Source of the DNA: Cellulomonas sp. SG140
GTDB taxonomy: Bacteria; Actinomycetota; Actinomycetes; Actinomycetales; Cellulomonadaceae
DNA: 64,000 bases
Assembly (NCBI RefSeq): GCF_025770785.1
Contig: NZ_JANZLA010000002.1
Coordinates: 498,553 to 562,552 of the forward strand
Direction: 5' to 3'
A program made the position numbers and the translations under genes. The notes below the pieces were generated by a model. It saw only the letters and a list, made by a program, of their open reading frames with translations. It had not been told where the DNA came from and ran no database searches. Shown one piece after another: positions 1 through 8,292 of the stretch; position 1 is the stretch's first letter; each line of letters begins with the position of its first letter.

Positions 1-265
1 GGCCGTGGATGCAGTCCTCGGCCACCAGGAGGGGGATGCGCAGCCGGGTGCGTTCCGTGAGGTCGTGCGCCTGCAGGACGTTGGCCGGGGAGGCGTGCAG
101 GATCGAGCCGACGTGGAAGTCCCTGACGAGCGGTTCGACGCCGTCCTTGGCGTTGAGCTGCAGCATCTGCCCGACCTTCTCGGGCAGCGTCATACGGGCG
201 AGCAGATCGGCGACCCGGGCGGGAACCGCGAGGGTGGGGTCCTGGTACGGCAGGGGCTCGGTCAC
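1..265 (-). CDS. Glycoside hydrolase family 3 beta-glucosidase, N-terminal part only
   Basis: The minus strand gives 88 codons from a GTG at 265 to the window edge; the rest lies off the left end. The residues match the start of GH3 enzymes: a DLLARMTLPEKVGQMLQ segment near residues 20-36 and a PLLVAEDCIHG block at the visible end, where the family carries its D-x-x-H-G sugar-binding loop. GH3 enzymes remove glucose or xylose from beta-linked oligosaccharides. No signal peptide is visible, so a cytoplasmic enzyme acting on imported sugars is likely. The start is supported by an AGAGAGGA ribosome site about 9 nt upstream. A CebR-like operator and a promoter lie upstream, suggesting control by cellobiose or a similar inducer. 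The exact substrate cannot be told from this piece. Confidence 0.85.
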   Translation of the reverse strand, partial: MTEPLPYQDPTLAVPARVADLLARMTLPEKVGQMLQLNAKDGVEPLVRDFHVGSILHASPANVLQAHDLTERTRLRIPLLVAEDCIHG

Positions 266-299
266 GACGACGGGTCCTCTCTCTGCTGCGCGACGCGAT

Positions 300-315
300 C
301 TCGAATCGATTCGAG
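300..315. promoter_or_regulatory. 16-bp perfect palindrome near the GH3 transcription start
   Basis: CTCGAATCGATTCGAG is a perfect palindrome with a central CG, the symmetry typical of LacI-family operators. It lies a few bases downstream of the predicted GH3 start point, where a bound repressor would block elongation. The binding protein is not identified. Confidence 0.4.
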
Positions 316-329
316 GTTGGTCGGCGGCC

Positions 330-358
330 ACTGTAGCGGTTTCGCGGCACGGTGTGGA
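330..358 (-). promoter_or_regulatory. Predicted promoter of the GH3 gene
   Basis: On the minus strand a -35 box TCCACA (353-358) and a -10 box TACAGT (330-335) are separated by 17 nt. The predicted start point near 323 leaves a leader of about 58 nt with a ribosome site. The -35 box is a weak match, and the operator at 355-368 overlaps it. Confidence 0.4.
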
Positions 359-368
359 AGCGCTCCCG
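355..368. promoter_or_regulatory. CebR/CelR-like operator
   Basis: TGGAAGCGCTCCCG matches 12 of 14 positions of the actinobacterial CebR/CelR operator TGGGAGCGCTCCCA, known to control cellobiose and cellulase genes. It overlaps the -35 box of the GH3 promoter, the expected place for a repressor site. Confidence 0.5.
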
Positions 369-615
369 CGCGCTGGGTCGCGGCGAGCAGGAGCCGTGGA
401 GAGGAGGGGACCCGTCGGGTGCGCGGCGCCGCCGTCGCTGGACGGCTGCGGGGCCACCGGCCCGGGTGCTCGGGCGCCGAGCGGACGATTCCGGGGCGGC
501 TCGATGCGACCGCAACGGTGGCGGGACCTGCGGGAACGGGTGGAGCATCGCCCCGAGGCTGACCGGCAGAGGCGGCCCGGGGGACAACGCCACACCAGAC
601 AGAGGAGCAGCAGCC

Positions 616-999
616 ATGAAGGGCTTCAAGGACTTCATCATGAGGGGCAACCTCGTCGAGCTCGCCGTCGCCTTCATCATGGGCGCCGCCTTCGGGGCGG
701 TGGTCACCGCGTTCACCAAGGTGATCATCGAGCTGCTGGCGAAGGCCGGCGGTGCCCCGAACTTCGACCAGTGGAAGCCGGGCGGGCTGGTGTCCGTCGG
801 GCCGTTCCTCACCGCGCTGGTCGCGTTCCTGATCCTGGCGTTCGTCGTCTACTTCTTCATCGTGAAGCCGTACGAGGCGGCCAAGCGGCGGTTCGTCCGC
901 AAGGAGGAGGTGGATGCGACGCCGGACGAGGACACGCTCCTGCTGCGCGAGATCCGCGACGCGCTCGTGCGCGGAGGCGAGGGTCCGGCGCGCGTGTAG
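616..999 (+). CDS. mscL: Large-conductance mechanosensitive channel MscL
   Basis: This 127-residue protein is the usual size for MscL, the membrane channel that opens at extreme turgor to release solutes during osmotic downshock. The amphipathic N-terminal helix (MKGFKDFIMRGN), a first membrane helix at about residues 13-37 and a second at about 58-80 are visible. A charged C-terminal helix (residues 85-120) would form the cytoplasmic bundle. The start is fixed by AGAGGAG 10 nt upstream of ATG 616. It stands alone between divergent GH3 and the downstream flavoprotein gene and is followed by strong inverted repeats, so it is probably monocistronic. Confidence 0.93.
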   Translation: MKGFKDFIMRGNLVELAVAFIMGAAFGAVVTAFTKVIIELLAKAGGAPNFDQWKPGGLVSVGPFLTALVAFLILAFVVYFFIVKPYEAAKRRFVRKEEVDATPDEDTLLLREIRDALVRGGEGPARV

Positions 1000-1013
1000 C
1001 GCGTCGGTGAGCG

Positions 1014-1101
1014 GGTCGGCAGCCGACCGGGATGCGCCCGCCGAACCGCGTCCCAGTCGGCTGCCGAGCCGGACCCGCGGGGCATCGGCCGGCTCGGCAG
1101 C
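1014..1101. terminator. Two inverted repeats downstream of mscL
   Basis: A short hairpin (GGTCGG, 3-nt loop, CCGACC at 1014-1028) lies 15 nt after the mscL stop. A perfect 13-bp inverted repeat follows (GCTGCCGAGCCGG at 1060-1072, its complement at 1089-1101, 16-nt spacer). No U-run follows, so this is a candidate GC-rich terminator or insulating stem rather than a classical one. Confidence 0.45.
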
Positions 1102-1124
1102 GTCCCGTCGGACGCCAGCGGGAC

Positions 1125-1136
1125 TAGGTTCGAGGT
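1125..1136 (+). promoter_or_regulatory. -10 box TAGGTT before the flavoprotein gene
   Basis: TAGGTT at 1125-1130 is followed by 6 nt and then a GTG at 1137 in frame with the downstream protein. That is the spacing of a leaderless start, but the protein also has its own ATG at 1224 with a ribosome site, so the box may simply start an 87-nt leader. Confidence 0.35.
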
Positions 1137-1223
1137 GTGGCCCGCGCAGCGGCGGGACCGTCTTGGCGGACCGACGCTCGCACGGGAGTTCGTGAGCCTC
1201 AGTCCCGCCTCGAAAGGGTCGTC

Positions 1224-2693
1224 ATGGCCGACATCGTCGTACTCGGCGCCGGGGTCTCCGGGCACACCGCCGCGCTCCACCTCGCCCGGCAGCTGGGGCG
1301 GACCGGCCCGGGCAGCGCCCACACCATCACCGTCGTCTCCCCGAACTCCCGCTGGAACTGGATCCCGTCCAACATCTGGGTCGGGGTGGGGAAGATGCGC
1401 AAGGAGCAGGTGGTGTTCCCGCTCGAACCCGTCTACCGCCGGAAGGGGATCGAGTTCCGGCAGGCGCGCGCGGTGGCGATCCGGCCGCTGGGCGACGACG
1501 ACGACCCGCGCGGCGCGGTCGACGTCGTCTACACGGGCCAGGGCCGAGCGGGCGAGGAGGAGCGGCTGCGGTACGACTACCTGATCAATGCGACCGGGCC
1601 CCGGCTGAGGTTCGAGGCGACCGAGGGTCTGGGACCGGAAGGTCACAGCGTGTCGGTGTGCACCGCGGACCACGCCGCCGGGGCTGCGCGGGCCCTCGAC
1701 GCCGTGGTGCAGCGCCTGCGAGCCGGGGAGCGCCAGACGCTGGTCGTCGGGATGGGGCACGGCACGTGCACCTGCGAGGGCGCCGCCTTCGAGTACGTGT
1801 TCAACGTGGACCACGTGCTCCGGGACGCCGGTGTCCGGGACCGCGCGACGCTGTACTACCTGACCAACGAGGCGCACCTCGGCGACTTCGGCGTCGACGG
1901 GATGACGTTCGAGGACAAGGGCTTCCAGACGTCGAGCGAGCTGTGGACGTCGTCGCTGTTCCGGGAGCGTGACGTCAGGCCGATCCTGGGGGCCCACGTG
2001 GAGCGGGTGGACGAGGGTCTGGTGAGCTACGAGACCCTCGACGGGAACCGCCACACGCTGCGCTTCGACTTCGCGATGCTGCTGCCGCCGTTCGGCGGGG
2101 TGGGCCTGACGGCCTACGACCGGGAGGGGCAGGACATCACGGCGGAGCTGTTCGCGCCGAGCGGTTTCATGAAGGTCGACGCGGACTACACCGCCCGGCC
2201 CTACGAGGAATGGCGTGCGGCCGACTGGCCGTCGACCTACGAGGTGCCCGGGTACCGGAACGTCTTCGCCGTGGGTATCGCGTTCGCGCCGCCGCATCCG
2301 ATCTCACGCCCCCGGAAGAGCGTGAACGGAACCGCGATCGCACCGTCGCCCCCGCGGACCGGCATGCCCTCGGGCGTGATGGGACGCAACGTCGCGATGA
2401 CGATCGTCGACCGCATCCACAAGGGTCCGTCCGCCCTGCCGCACCGGGCGTCGATGGCGAACATGGGCGCAGCCTGCGTGGCGTCCGCAGGGTCGGACCT
2501 GCGCACCGGTTCCGCTGCGGCGATGACGATGATGCCGATCGTGCCCGACTACGACCGTTACCCGACGGGTCGGGTGCTCACCGACACCCGCGGCGAGATC
2601 GGGCTCAGCGGGCACTGGGTGAAGCTGATGCTGCACTTCCTGTTCATCTACAAGGCCAAGGGTCGTCCTGGCTGGTTCCTGATCCCGGAGTGA
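1224..2693 (+). CDS. Sulfide:quinone oxidoreductase-like FAD-dependent oxidoreductase
   Basis: A 489-residue flavoprotein. It opens with the dinucleotide-binding motif VVLGAGVSG (residues 5-13), and a second conserved block, VVGMGHGTCTCEG, lies near residues 175-187. The C-terminal third contains a P-G-Y-R-N-V-F-A-V-G-I segment typical of pyridine-nucleotide-disulfide-like oxidoreductases. The best match is the SQR-like branch, which oxidises sulfide and passes electrons to quinone at the membrane; the neighbouring sulfur operon fits. The paired Cys of C-T-C could take part in catalysis, but the full SQR cysteine set is not proven here. ATG 1224 follows AAAGGG; an in-frame GTG at 1137 beside a TANNNT box would add 29 residues. 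Confidence 0.72.
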   Translation: MADIVVLGAGVSGHTAALHLARQLGRTGPGSAHTITVVSPNSRWNWIPSNIWVGVGKMRKEQVVFPLEPVYRRKGIEFRQARAVAIRPLGDDDDPRGAVDVVYTGQGRAGEEERLRYDYLINATGPRLRFEATEGLGPEGHSVSVCTADHAAGAARALDAVVQRLRAGERQTLVVGMGHGTCTCEGAAFEYVFNVDHVLRDAGVRDRATLYYLTNEAHLGDFGVDGMTFEDKGFQTSSELWTSSLFRERDVRPILGAHVERVDEGLVSYETLDGNRHTLRFDFAMLLPPFGGVGLTAYDREGQDITAELFAPSGFMKVDADYTARPYEEWRAADWPSTYEVPGYRNVFAVGIAFAPPHPISRPRKSVNGTAIAPSPPRTGMPSGVMGRNVAMTIVDRIHKGPSALPHRASMANMGAACVASAGSDLRTGSAAAMTMMPIVPDYDRYPTGRVLTDTRGEIGLSGHWVKLMLHFLFIYKAKGRPGWFLIPE

Positions 2694-2696
2694 GAG

Positions 2697-2867
2697 ATGA
2701 CGAGCCTGAACGCACTGCCCGGCGACCAGCCGGTCGTGGACCTGACGACAGCACCGTTGCCGACCGCGGGCACGCTCCGGCGTCGACGCAACGTGCCTTA
2801 TCAGCTCACGCGCTTCGTGGTGTTCAACGCGCGCATCATGCGGATGGTGCTGCGGGGGAGCCACTGA
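2697..2867 (+). CDS. Small basic hypothetical protein next to the SQR-like gene
   Basis: A 56-residue ORF starts 3 nt after the stop of the flavoprotein gene, overlapping a GAGATGA start context. It has an N-terminal Pro/Thr-rich part, then a basic stretch (LRRRRN) and a mostly hydrophobic, amphipathic end (QLTRFVVFNARIMRMVLRG). The shape suggests a membrane-surface peptide that could anchor or assist the upstream flavoprotein; this is inference. Its last 32 nt overlap the convergent siroheme synthase gene. I do not recognise a family. Confidence 0.55.
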   Translation: MTSLNALPGDQPVVDLTTAPLPTAGTLRRRRNVPYQLTRFVVFNARIMRMVLRGSH

Positions 2868-4113
2868 CGTCACGGCGACCGGCGTGCGCGTCCCTCCAGG
2901 CAGGGGAGAGGCGGACGACGTCGCCGACGACGGTGACGGCGGGCGATCGCACGCCGACCCGTTCGGCCAGGTCGGCGATCGTCCCGAGGGTCCCGACCGT
3001 CGCGCGTTCGCCCGGCCCGAAAGCGTCCTCGACGATCCCGACGGGCGTGTCGTCGGGGCGGCCTGCGGCCCGCATCGCCCGGCAGGCCCCGGCCAGGCCG
3101 GCCACCCCCATGAGGAGCACGACCGTGTGGTCGCGAACCGCGGGGACGGCGCCGATGTCGTCGTGCGCCGTCACCACCGTGAAGCCGCTCGCCACACCGC
3201 GGTGGGTGACCGGGATGCCGGCCACCGCGGGAACGGCCACGGCGCTGGTCACCCCCGGCACGACCTCGACCGGCACGCCGGCGCGGCGGCAGACCTCGGC
3301 CTCCTCGGAGCCACGGCCGAAGACGTACGGGTCGCCGCCCTTGAGGCGGACGACCCGCCGGCCGGCGAGGGCGTGCTGGACGAGAAGGGCGTTGATCTCG
3401 TCCTGCGGCACGGCGTGATGACCGGGGGTCTTGCCGACGTCGACCACCAGCACGTCCGGGTCGAGCTCGGCGAGCACGGCGTGCGGGGCGAGCCGGTCGA
3501 CGACGACCACGTCGGCCTCGGCGAGCAGGCGTCGGCCGCGGAGAGTCAGAAGGCCGGGGTCACCGGGGCCGCCGCCGACGAGGGCGACCGAGCCGACGGC
3601 GCGTGCGGCCGTGCTCGTGCCCGCAGCAGGGCGGCGTCGCCGGCGCAGCGGCAGGGAGCCCGACTTCAGGAGCGCGCCGATGGCGTCCCGCAGCCCGCTC
3701 GCGCGCCGAGGGTCGCCGCCGGCGTTCACCGCGACCACGACGTCGTCCACCGTGGCGACCGCCGGCACCCAGGCCGTCGCCTGCGCCGCATCGCCGGCGT
3801 GCACGCACCAGACCCGGGCGGCGTCCGCATCGGCGAGCACCTGTCCGTCGACGTCCGGATCCCCCGTCGCGGTGTGCACCAGCCACGCCCCGTCCAGGTC
3901 ACCGCTCCGGTAGCGGCGGCCCGACCAGGTGATGGTGCCCTCGGCGGCGAGGTCCGCCAACGAGGGGTCAGCCTGGGGCGCGACCACGTGGACGGCGGCA
4001 CCGGCGTCGACCAGGGTGCGTGCGCGCCGCGCGGCGACCGGTCCACCGCCCACCACGAGGACCCGGCGTCCCGCGACGGAGAGGGTGAGCGGGTACTGCG
4101 GAAGGTCCGTCAT
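2836..4113 (-). CDS. cysG: Fused siroheme synthase: precorrin-2 dehydrogenase plus uroporphyrinogen-III methyltransferase
   Basis: The 425-residue protein has a CysG-type layout. The N-terminal part (about 1-110) carries the NAD-binding motif VLVVGGGPVAARRA of precorrin-2 dehydrogenase/ferrochelatase. The C-terminal part (about 165-410) is a SAM-dependent uroporphyrinogen-III C-methyltransferase with VALVGGGPGDPGLLTLRG and RLKGGDPYVFGRG. Together these make siroheme from uroporphyrinogen III. The middle dimerisation segment is shorter than in E. coli CysG (457 aa). It is the last gene of the sulfur operon and supplies the cofactor of the sulfite reductase encoded first. ATG 4113 overlaps the upstream permease stop by 4 nt (ATGA). 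The 3' end overlaps the convergent 56-aa ORF. Confidence 0.9.
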   Translation of the reverse strand: MTDLPQYPLTLSVAGRRVLVVGGGPVAARRARTLVDAGAAVHVVAPQADPSLADLAAEGTITWSGRRYRSGDLDGAWLVHTATGDPDVDGQVLADADAARVWCVHAGDAAQATAWVPAVATVDDVVVAVNAGGDPRRASGLRDAIGALLKSGSLPLRRRRRPAAGTSTAARAVGSVALVGGGPGDPGLLTLRGRRLLAEADVVVVDRLAPHAVLAELDPDVLVVDVGKTPGHHAVPQDEINALLVQHALAGRRVVRLKGGDPYVFGRGSEEAEVCRRAGVPVEVVPGVTSAVAVPAVAGIPVTHRGVASGFTVVTAHDDIGAVPAVRDHTVVLLMGVAGLAGACRAMRAAGRPDDTPVGIVEDAFGPGERATVGTLGTIADLAERVGVRSPAVTVVGDVVRLSPAWRDAHAGRRDVSGSPAAPSA

Positions 4114-5027
4114 CGTGCGGTCTCCGCCGACAGCCCGCGCCGGCGCAGCAGGCCGCGCTCGACCGGGGCGAAGAACGCGAGCTCCACGGTGACGCCCACC
4201 ACGAGGATCAGCACGATCGCCGCGATCACGGTCGTCATGTCGCTCAGCTCGCGGCCCTGCTCCAGGAGCGAGCCGAGCCCGAAGCCGATCCTGCCGCCGA
4301 CCGCGATGATCTCGGCCGCCATGAGGGAGCGCCACGAGAACGCCCATCCCTGCCGCAGGCCGGCGACGTACCCCGGCAGCGCCGCCGGCAGCAGGACGTA
4401 GCGGACCTGCTGCCATGGGCCGGCACCGAGCACGCGGCCCACCCGTCGGAAGAGCGGCGGGACCTGGTCGACCCCCGACACGAGGCCGTTGACGATCGAC
4501 GGCACGGCGCCCATCAGCACGACGAAGTACACCGTGGCGTCGGACAGCCCGAACCAGATGATCGCGGCGGGTACCCAGGCGACGGACGGCAGCACCTGCA
4601 GCCCGGAGATCAGGGGCCCGACGGACACCCGCAGCCAGCGCACCCGCGCGACCAGCAGCCCGGCAGGGGTGGCGATCGCCACCGCGACGACGAACCCGGC
4701 GAGGCCCCGTCCCAGGCTGGTCAGCAGGGCGGTCTGGGCGTCGCCCGCGCGCCACAGCCCCAGGAGCGTGCCGGCGACGTCGGCGGGCCCCGGCAGCACG
4801 TACCGAGGCTTGACGCCGAGAGCCACGAAGGCCTGCCAGCCGGCGAGCAGCAGCACCAGTGCCAGGGCCGGGGGCCACGCACCGGTCAGCCGGCGGCGGA
4901 CGCGGCCCGCACGGTCCTGGTCGACCGTCTGCAGCGCGTCGAGCCCGGCCTCGAGCCGGCGGTCCACGTCGGAGGGATCGGTAGCCGGTGCGGGCGGCAC
5001 CGTCCGGACGGTGCTGTCAGACGGCAT
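4110..5027 (-). CDS. ABC transporter permease, SsuC/TauC type
   Basis: A 305-residue inner-membrane protein with a polar N-terminal tail of about 45 residues and then roughly six membrane helices. The binding-protein-dependent permease signature, with the EAA-like loop contacting the ATPase, is near residues 205-235 (LPAALPGYVAGLRQGWAF). It closely resembles SsuC/TauC, permeases for alkanesulfonates or taurine. It overlaps the ATPase gene by 11 nt and the siroheme synthase gene by 4 nt, so all three are translated from one message. Within a sulfate-reduction operon, sulfonate or sulfate-ester import is the best guess. Confidence 0.85.
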   Translation of the reverse strand: MPSDSTVRTVPPAPATDPSDVDRRLEAGLDALQTVDQDRAGRVRRRLTGAWPPALALVLLLAGWQAFVALGVKPRYVLPGPADVAGTLLGLWRAGDAQTALLTSLGRGLAGFVVAVAIATPAGLLVARVRWLRVSVGPLISGLQVLPSVAWVPAAIIWFGLSDATVYFVVLMGAVPSIVNGLVSGVDQVPPLFRRVGRVLGAGPWQQVRYVLLPAALPGYVAGLRQGWAFSWRSLMAAEIIAVGGRIGFGLGSLLEQGRELSDMTTVIAAIVLILVVGVTVELAFFAPVERGLLRRRGLSAETAR

Positions 5028-5793
5028 GGCGGCGGATCTCCTTGCGCAGGTGGTCGGTGATCTCGACCGCGAGGGCGGCGACCTGGGGCGCCTCGATGCG
5101 CCGATGACCCTCGATGTCGACGGTCCACTCCCGCACGATGCGCCCGGGACGGCTCGACATCAGCAGCACCCGCTGCCCGAGACGGACGGCCTCGCGGACG
5201 TTGTGGGTGACGAAGACGACCGTCCGGCCCGTCCGCAGCCAGATGCGCTCGAGCTCGTCGTGCAGCAGGTCGCGGGTGATCGCGTCGAGCGCGGCGAACG
5301 GCTCGTCCATCAGCAGCACCGGGCGGTCCTGGGCCAGCGCCCGGGCCAGTGCGACCCGCTGGCGCATGCCGCCCGACAGCTCGTGCACCCGCTTGGCGCC
5401 CGCGCCGGCGAGGTGCACGAGGTCGAGCAGCTCTGCCGCACGGACTGCCAGCTGGGCGGCGGGCACGCCGTTCAGCCGCAGGGCGAGCTCGATGTTGCGG
5501 GCGGCGGTGAGCCACGGGAGCAGCGCCGGTTCCTGGAACATCAGGGCTGCGCTGCCACCGGGCACGTGCACGGTGCCGGCCGTCGGCCGCTCCAGGCCGG
5601 CGAGGATCGACAGCAGCGTCGACTTGCCGCAGCCCGAGGCCCCGAGCAGGCAGACGAACTCGCCCGGGCGCAGGGTGAGGTCGATGCCGTCCAGCACGGG
5701 TGCGCCGGTCCCGGCGTACTGCTTGCTGACGCCCTCGACCCGGAGGGCGTCAGCGACGGGACCCGCGTCCTGGGAGATGGCGGTGGAGGTCAT
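5017..5793 (-). CDS. ABC transporter ATP-binding protein, SsuB/TauB type
   Basis: 258 residues with all ATPase motifs: Walker A GASGCGKST near residues 52-60, Q-loop FQEPALLPW, signature LSGGMRQR, Walker B VLLMDEPFAALD and switch His in VTHN. It would power import by the neighbouring SsuC-type permease. The Q-loop EPALLPW form is typical of the nitrate/sulfonate/taurine subfamily. The stop codon lies inside the permease gene (11-nt overlap), and the binding-protein gene ends only 3 nt upstream. The substrate is inferred from context to be an organosulfur compound. Confidence 0.88.
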   Translation of the reverse strand: MTSTAISQDAGPVADALRVEGVSKQYAGTGAPVLDGIDLTLRPGEFVCLLGASGCGKSTLLSILAGLERPTAGTVHVPGGSAALMFQEPALLPWLTAARNIELALRLNGVPAAQLAVRAAELLDLVHLAGAGAKRVHELSGGMRQRVALARALAQDRPVLLMDEPFAALDAITRDLLHDELERIWLRTGRTVVFVTHNVREAVRLGQRVLLMSSRPGRIVREWTVDIEGHRRIEAPQVAALAVEITDHLRKEIRRHAV

Positions 5794-5796
5794 GGG

Positions 5797-6924
5797 TCAT
5801 TCCTTCCCGAGGCCTGCGGCCGACGCCGGTGCCGCGCCGGACTGCCTGCGCAGCTCGTTGAGCAGGCGCAGGTCGTAGATGCCGTCGATCGAGGCCTGGT
5901 GCGCGGTGCCTGCGGCGACGGCGTGCGCCAGGGACGTCTTGAGCGTCGCGGCGAGCGGATCGGTGGAGAAGGCGGTCTCGGCGAACGCGCGTGCCAGCAC
6001 CTGGTCGGACAGGGGTTTGCCGCCGGTGGCGACGAGCTGGGCGTTGACGGCGCTCGCTGCTGAGCCCGGGTTGGCGTGCAACCAGTCGACCGAGTCCTGC
6101 AGGCCCTGCAGCAGGGCGCGGACCGTGTCCGGGTGGGCGGCCAGGTAGCGGCGCGACACGATCAGGTGCGTGGTGACGAAGCTGCCGCCCGGCCACAGGT
6201 CCTTCTCGTCGACGAGCACGTGGGCGCCGCCCTCGAGCACCAGCCGGGACGCCCACGGCTCGGGCAGCCACGCCCCGTCGATCCGGTGGTCGGTGAACAG
6301 CTGGAACGTCTGCGCGTCGTCCGTCGGTGTGATCGTCACGTCTCCGCTGCCGCTGAGGGGGCTGCGGAGCCCCTGGTCGTGCAGCCAGGACCGCAGCGCG
6401 ACGTCCTGCGTGCCGCCCAGCTGCGGCGTCGCGAGGTCGGTGCCCACCAGGTCGTGCACCGAGGTGATCCCGGTGCGGACGACCAGCTCGGCGCCTCCCG
6501 ACGTGCTGCCGGCGACGATCCGCAGCGCGTCGCCGCCGGACCGGATGAAGCCGTTGATCGCCGGGTTCGGCCCGACGAAGGCGGCGTCGACCGCACCGGC
6601 GTTCAGCGCCTCGATCGCGGCGGGACCGGCGTTGAACACCTGGGTGGTCAGGGTCGGGGTGCCGGCCGCCTTCAGCCGGGCGGCGAACAGGCCGCGGCCG
6701 ACGCCGACGAGCGCGGGGGCGTGGGTGACGTTGGCGAAGTAGCCGAGGCGCAGCTCACCGGCCGGGCCGGTCTGCACCGGCGCCGCGGCACCCGCGGCGG
6801 GGCTGCAGGCGGCGAGCGTCGCGGCCACGACGGTGACGGCGGCACCGCTCAGCAGGCGGCGCAGCCGACGCCGTGACGATGCGGGCTGGATAGCCCGCCC
6901 GCTGGGGACGGTGGTGCGGGACAT
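5797..6924 (-). CDS. ABC transporter substrate-binding lipoprotein, SsuA type
   Basis: A 375-residue lipoprotein: basic N-terminus, hydrophobic stretch and lipobox LAAC near residue 39, then an alanine-rich linker. The mature part starts with LRLGYFANVTHAPALVG, characteristic of the SsuA/TauA/NMT1 periplasmic-binding fold for sulfonates, taurine or nitrate. It would capture the ligand outside the membrane and pass it to the permease and ATPase encoded directly downstream. GAGAGG lies 7-8 nt before ATG 6924. It is separated from cysN by 60 nt, the largest gap in the operon, but no terminator is evident there. Confidence 0.87.
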   Translation of the reverse strand: MSRTTVPSGRAIQPASSRRRLRRLLSGAAVTVVAATLAACSPAAGAAAPVQTGPAGELRLGYFANVTHAPALVGVGRGLFAARLKAAGTPTLTTQVFNAGPAAIEALNAGAVDAAFVGPNPAINGFIRSGGDALRIVAGSTSGGAELVVRTGITSVHDLVGTDLATPQLGGTQDVALRSWLHDQGLRSPLSGSGDVTITPTDDAQTFQLFTDHRIDGAWLPEPWASRLVLEGGAHVLVDEKDLWPGGSFVTTHLIVSRRYLAAHPDTVRALLQGLQDSVDWLHANPGSAASAVNAQLVATGGKPLSDQVLARAFAETAFSTDPLAATLKTSLAHAVAAGTAHQASIDGIYDLRLLNELRRQSGAAPASAAGLGKE

Positions 6925-6984
6925 GCAGGTGCCTCTCGGTGGGTGTGCTCGGGCAGCAGGGACCCGCCTCAGATCGCGTCCGGA

Positions 6985-8292
6985 TCAGATCGCGTACTGG
7001 ACGGGCCGTGCGCCCGGACACCGCGCCGCGCTCAGCGGGTCACCGACCATCCCGGCGGCGAGCGTCATGCCGTCGTGCGCGTCGACCAGCAGGAACGCCC
7101 CCGTCCGCCGCGCCACGACGTACTCCTCGGCGGCGACCGGCGAGGCCAGGCGCAGCCGCACCTGCCCGATGTCGTTCAGCTCCAGCGCGTCGGCCGGCTC
7201 GAGCTGCGCGGTGTCGAGGTCGAGACGTCCGTCGACCTCGCGCACCACGGCCTGCACGGTCCTGGTGGTGTGCTTCACCAGCACGCGTGCGCCCGGCCGG
7301 AGCGGCCGGTCCGACAGCCAGCAGACGGTCGCCTGCAGGTCCTGCGTCGTGGTCGGTGCGTCGACCGCGGCGGCGAGCAGGTCACCGCGGGCGATGTCGA
7401 GGTCGTCCGCCAGGCGCAGCGTCACCGACTGGGGCGCGAACGCGACCTCGAGGGGACCGTCCGCGGTGTCGATCGCCTGCACGGTGCTGGTGCGACCGGA
7501 CGGCAGCGCGACGACGGGGTCGCCGACCGACACCACGCCGGCGGCGATCTGACCGGCGTAACCGCGGTAGTCCCGCAGCAGGGGGTCGCGCGCCGCGTCC
7601 TGCGGGCGCAGCACCACCTGGACGGGGAAGCGGAAGGCCTCCGTCGCCGGATCGACGCCGGCAGGCAGCTCCTCGAGGAGCTCGAGCAGGCTCGGTCCGG
7701 TGTACCAGGCGGTGCGCGCCGAACGGTCGACGACGTTGTCGCCGTCCAGGGCGGACACGGGCAGGGTGCGGACGTCGTCGAGGCCGAGATCGGCGGCAGC
7801 GGCCTGCACCTGCGCCGAGACGTCGGCGAACACCGCCTCGTCGAAGCCGACCAGGTCGATCTTGTTCACCGCGACGACGACGTGCGGCACCCGCAGCAGG
7901 GACGCGACGGCGAGGTGGCGGCGGGTCTGCTCGAGCAGGCCCTTGCGGGCGTCGACGAGCAGGACGACGACGTCGGCCGTGCTCGCACCCGTGACCGTGT
8001 TGCGGGTGTACTGCACGTGACCCGGGCAGTCGGCCAGGATGAACGACCGGCGCGGGGTGGCGAAGTAGCGGTACGCGACGTCGATGGTGATGCCCTGCTC
8101 GCGCTCGGCACGCAGGCCGTCGGTCAGCAGCGCGAGGTCGGTCGCCTCGAGCCCGCGGTCGCGGCTGACGCGTGCGACGGCGTCGAGCTGATCGGTCAGC
8201 ACGGACTTGGAGTCGTAGAGCAGACGGCCCACCAGGGTCGACTTGCCGTCGTCCACGGATCCGGCGGTGGCCAGGCGCAGCAGCGTCGCCAT
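6985..8292 (-). CDS. cysN: Sulfate adenylyltransferase subunit 1 (GTPase)
   Basis: 435 residues forming an EF-Tu-like GTPase with G1 GSVDDGKST (residues 11-19), G3 DCPGH and G4 NKID, followed by two beta-barrel domains. With CysD it makes adenosine 5'-phosphosulfate from sulfate and ATP, GTP hydrolysis driving the unfavourable reaction. No APS kinase domain is fused at the C-terminus, which fits the APS-reductase route encoded upstream. Start ATG 8292 overlaps the cysD stop by one base, so translation is coupled. Confidence 0.93.
   Translation of the reverse strand: MATLLRLATAGSVDDGKSTLVGRLLYDSKSVLTDQLDAVARVSRDRGLEATDLALLTDGLRAEREQGITIDVAYRYFATPRRSFILADCPGHVQYTRNTVTGASTADVVVLLVDARKGLLEQTRRHLAVASLLRVPHVVVAVNKIDLVGFDEAVFADVSAQVQAAAADLGLDDVRTLPVSALDGDNVVDRSARTAWYTGPSLLELLEELPAGVDPATEAFRFPVQVVLRPQDAARDPLLRDYRGYAGQIAAGVVSVGDPVVALPSGRTSTVQAIDTADGPLEVAFAPQSVTLRLADDLDIARGDLLAAAVDAPTTTQDLQATVCWLSDRPLRPGARVLVKHTTRTVQAVVREVDGRLDLDTAQLEPADALELNDIGQVRLRLASPVAAEEYVVARRTGAFLLVDAHDGMTLAAGMVGDPLSAARCPGARPVQYAI

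Noticed and set aside
849..2297. Long open frame on the minus strand through mscL and the flavoprotein gene
   Set aside because: It is antisense to two clear genes and consists of Arg/Pro/Val-rich residues without motifs, as expected in GC-rich DNA.
4114..4878. N-terminal extension of the siroheme synthase frame
   Set aside because: It runs through the permease gene in another frame and has no homology; the ATG at 4113 overlaps the upstream stop.
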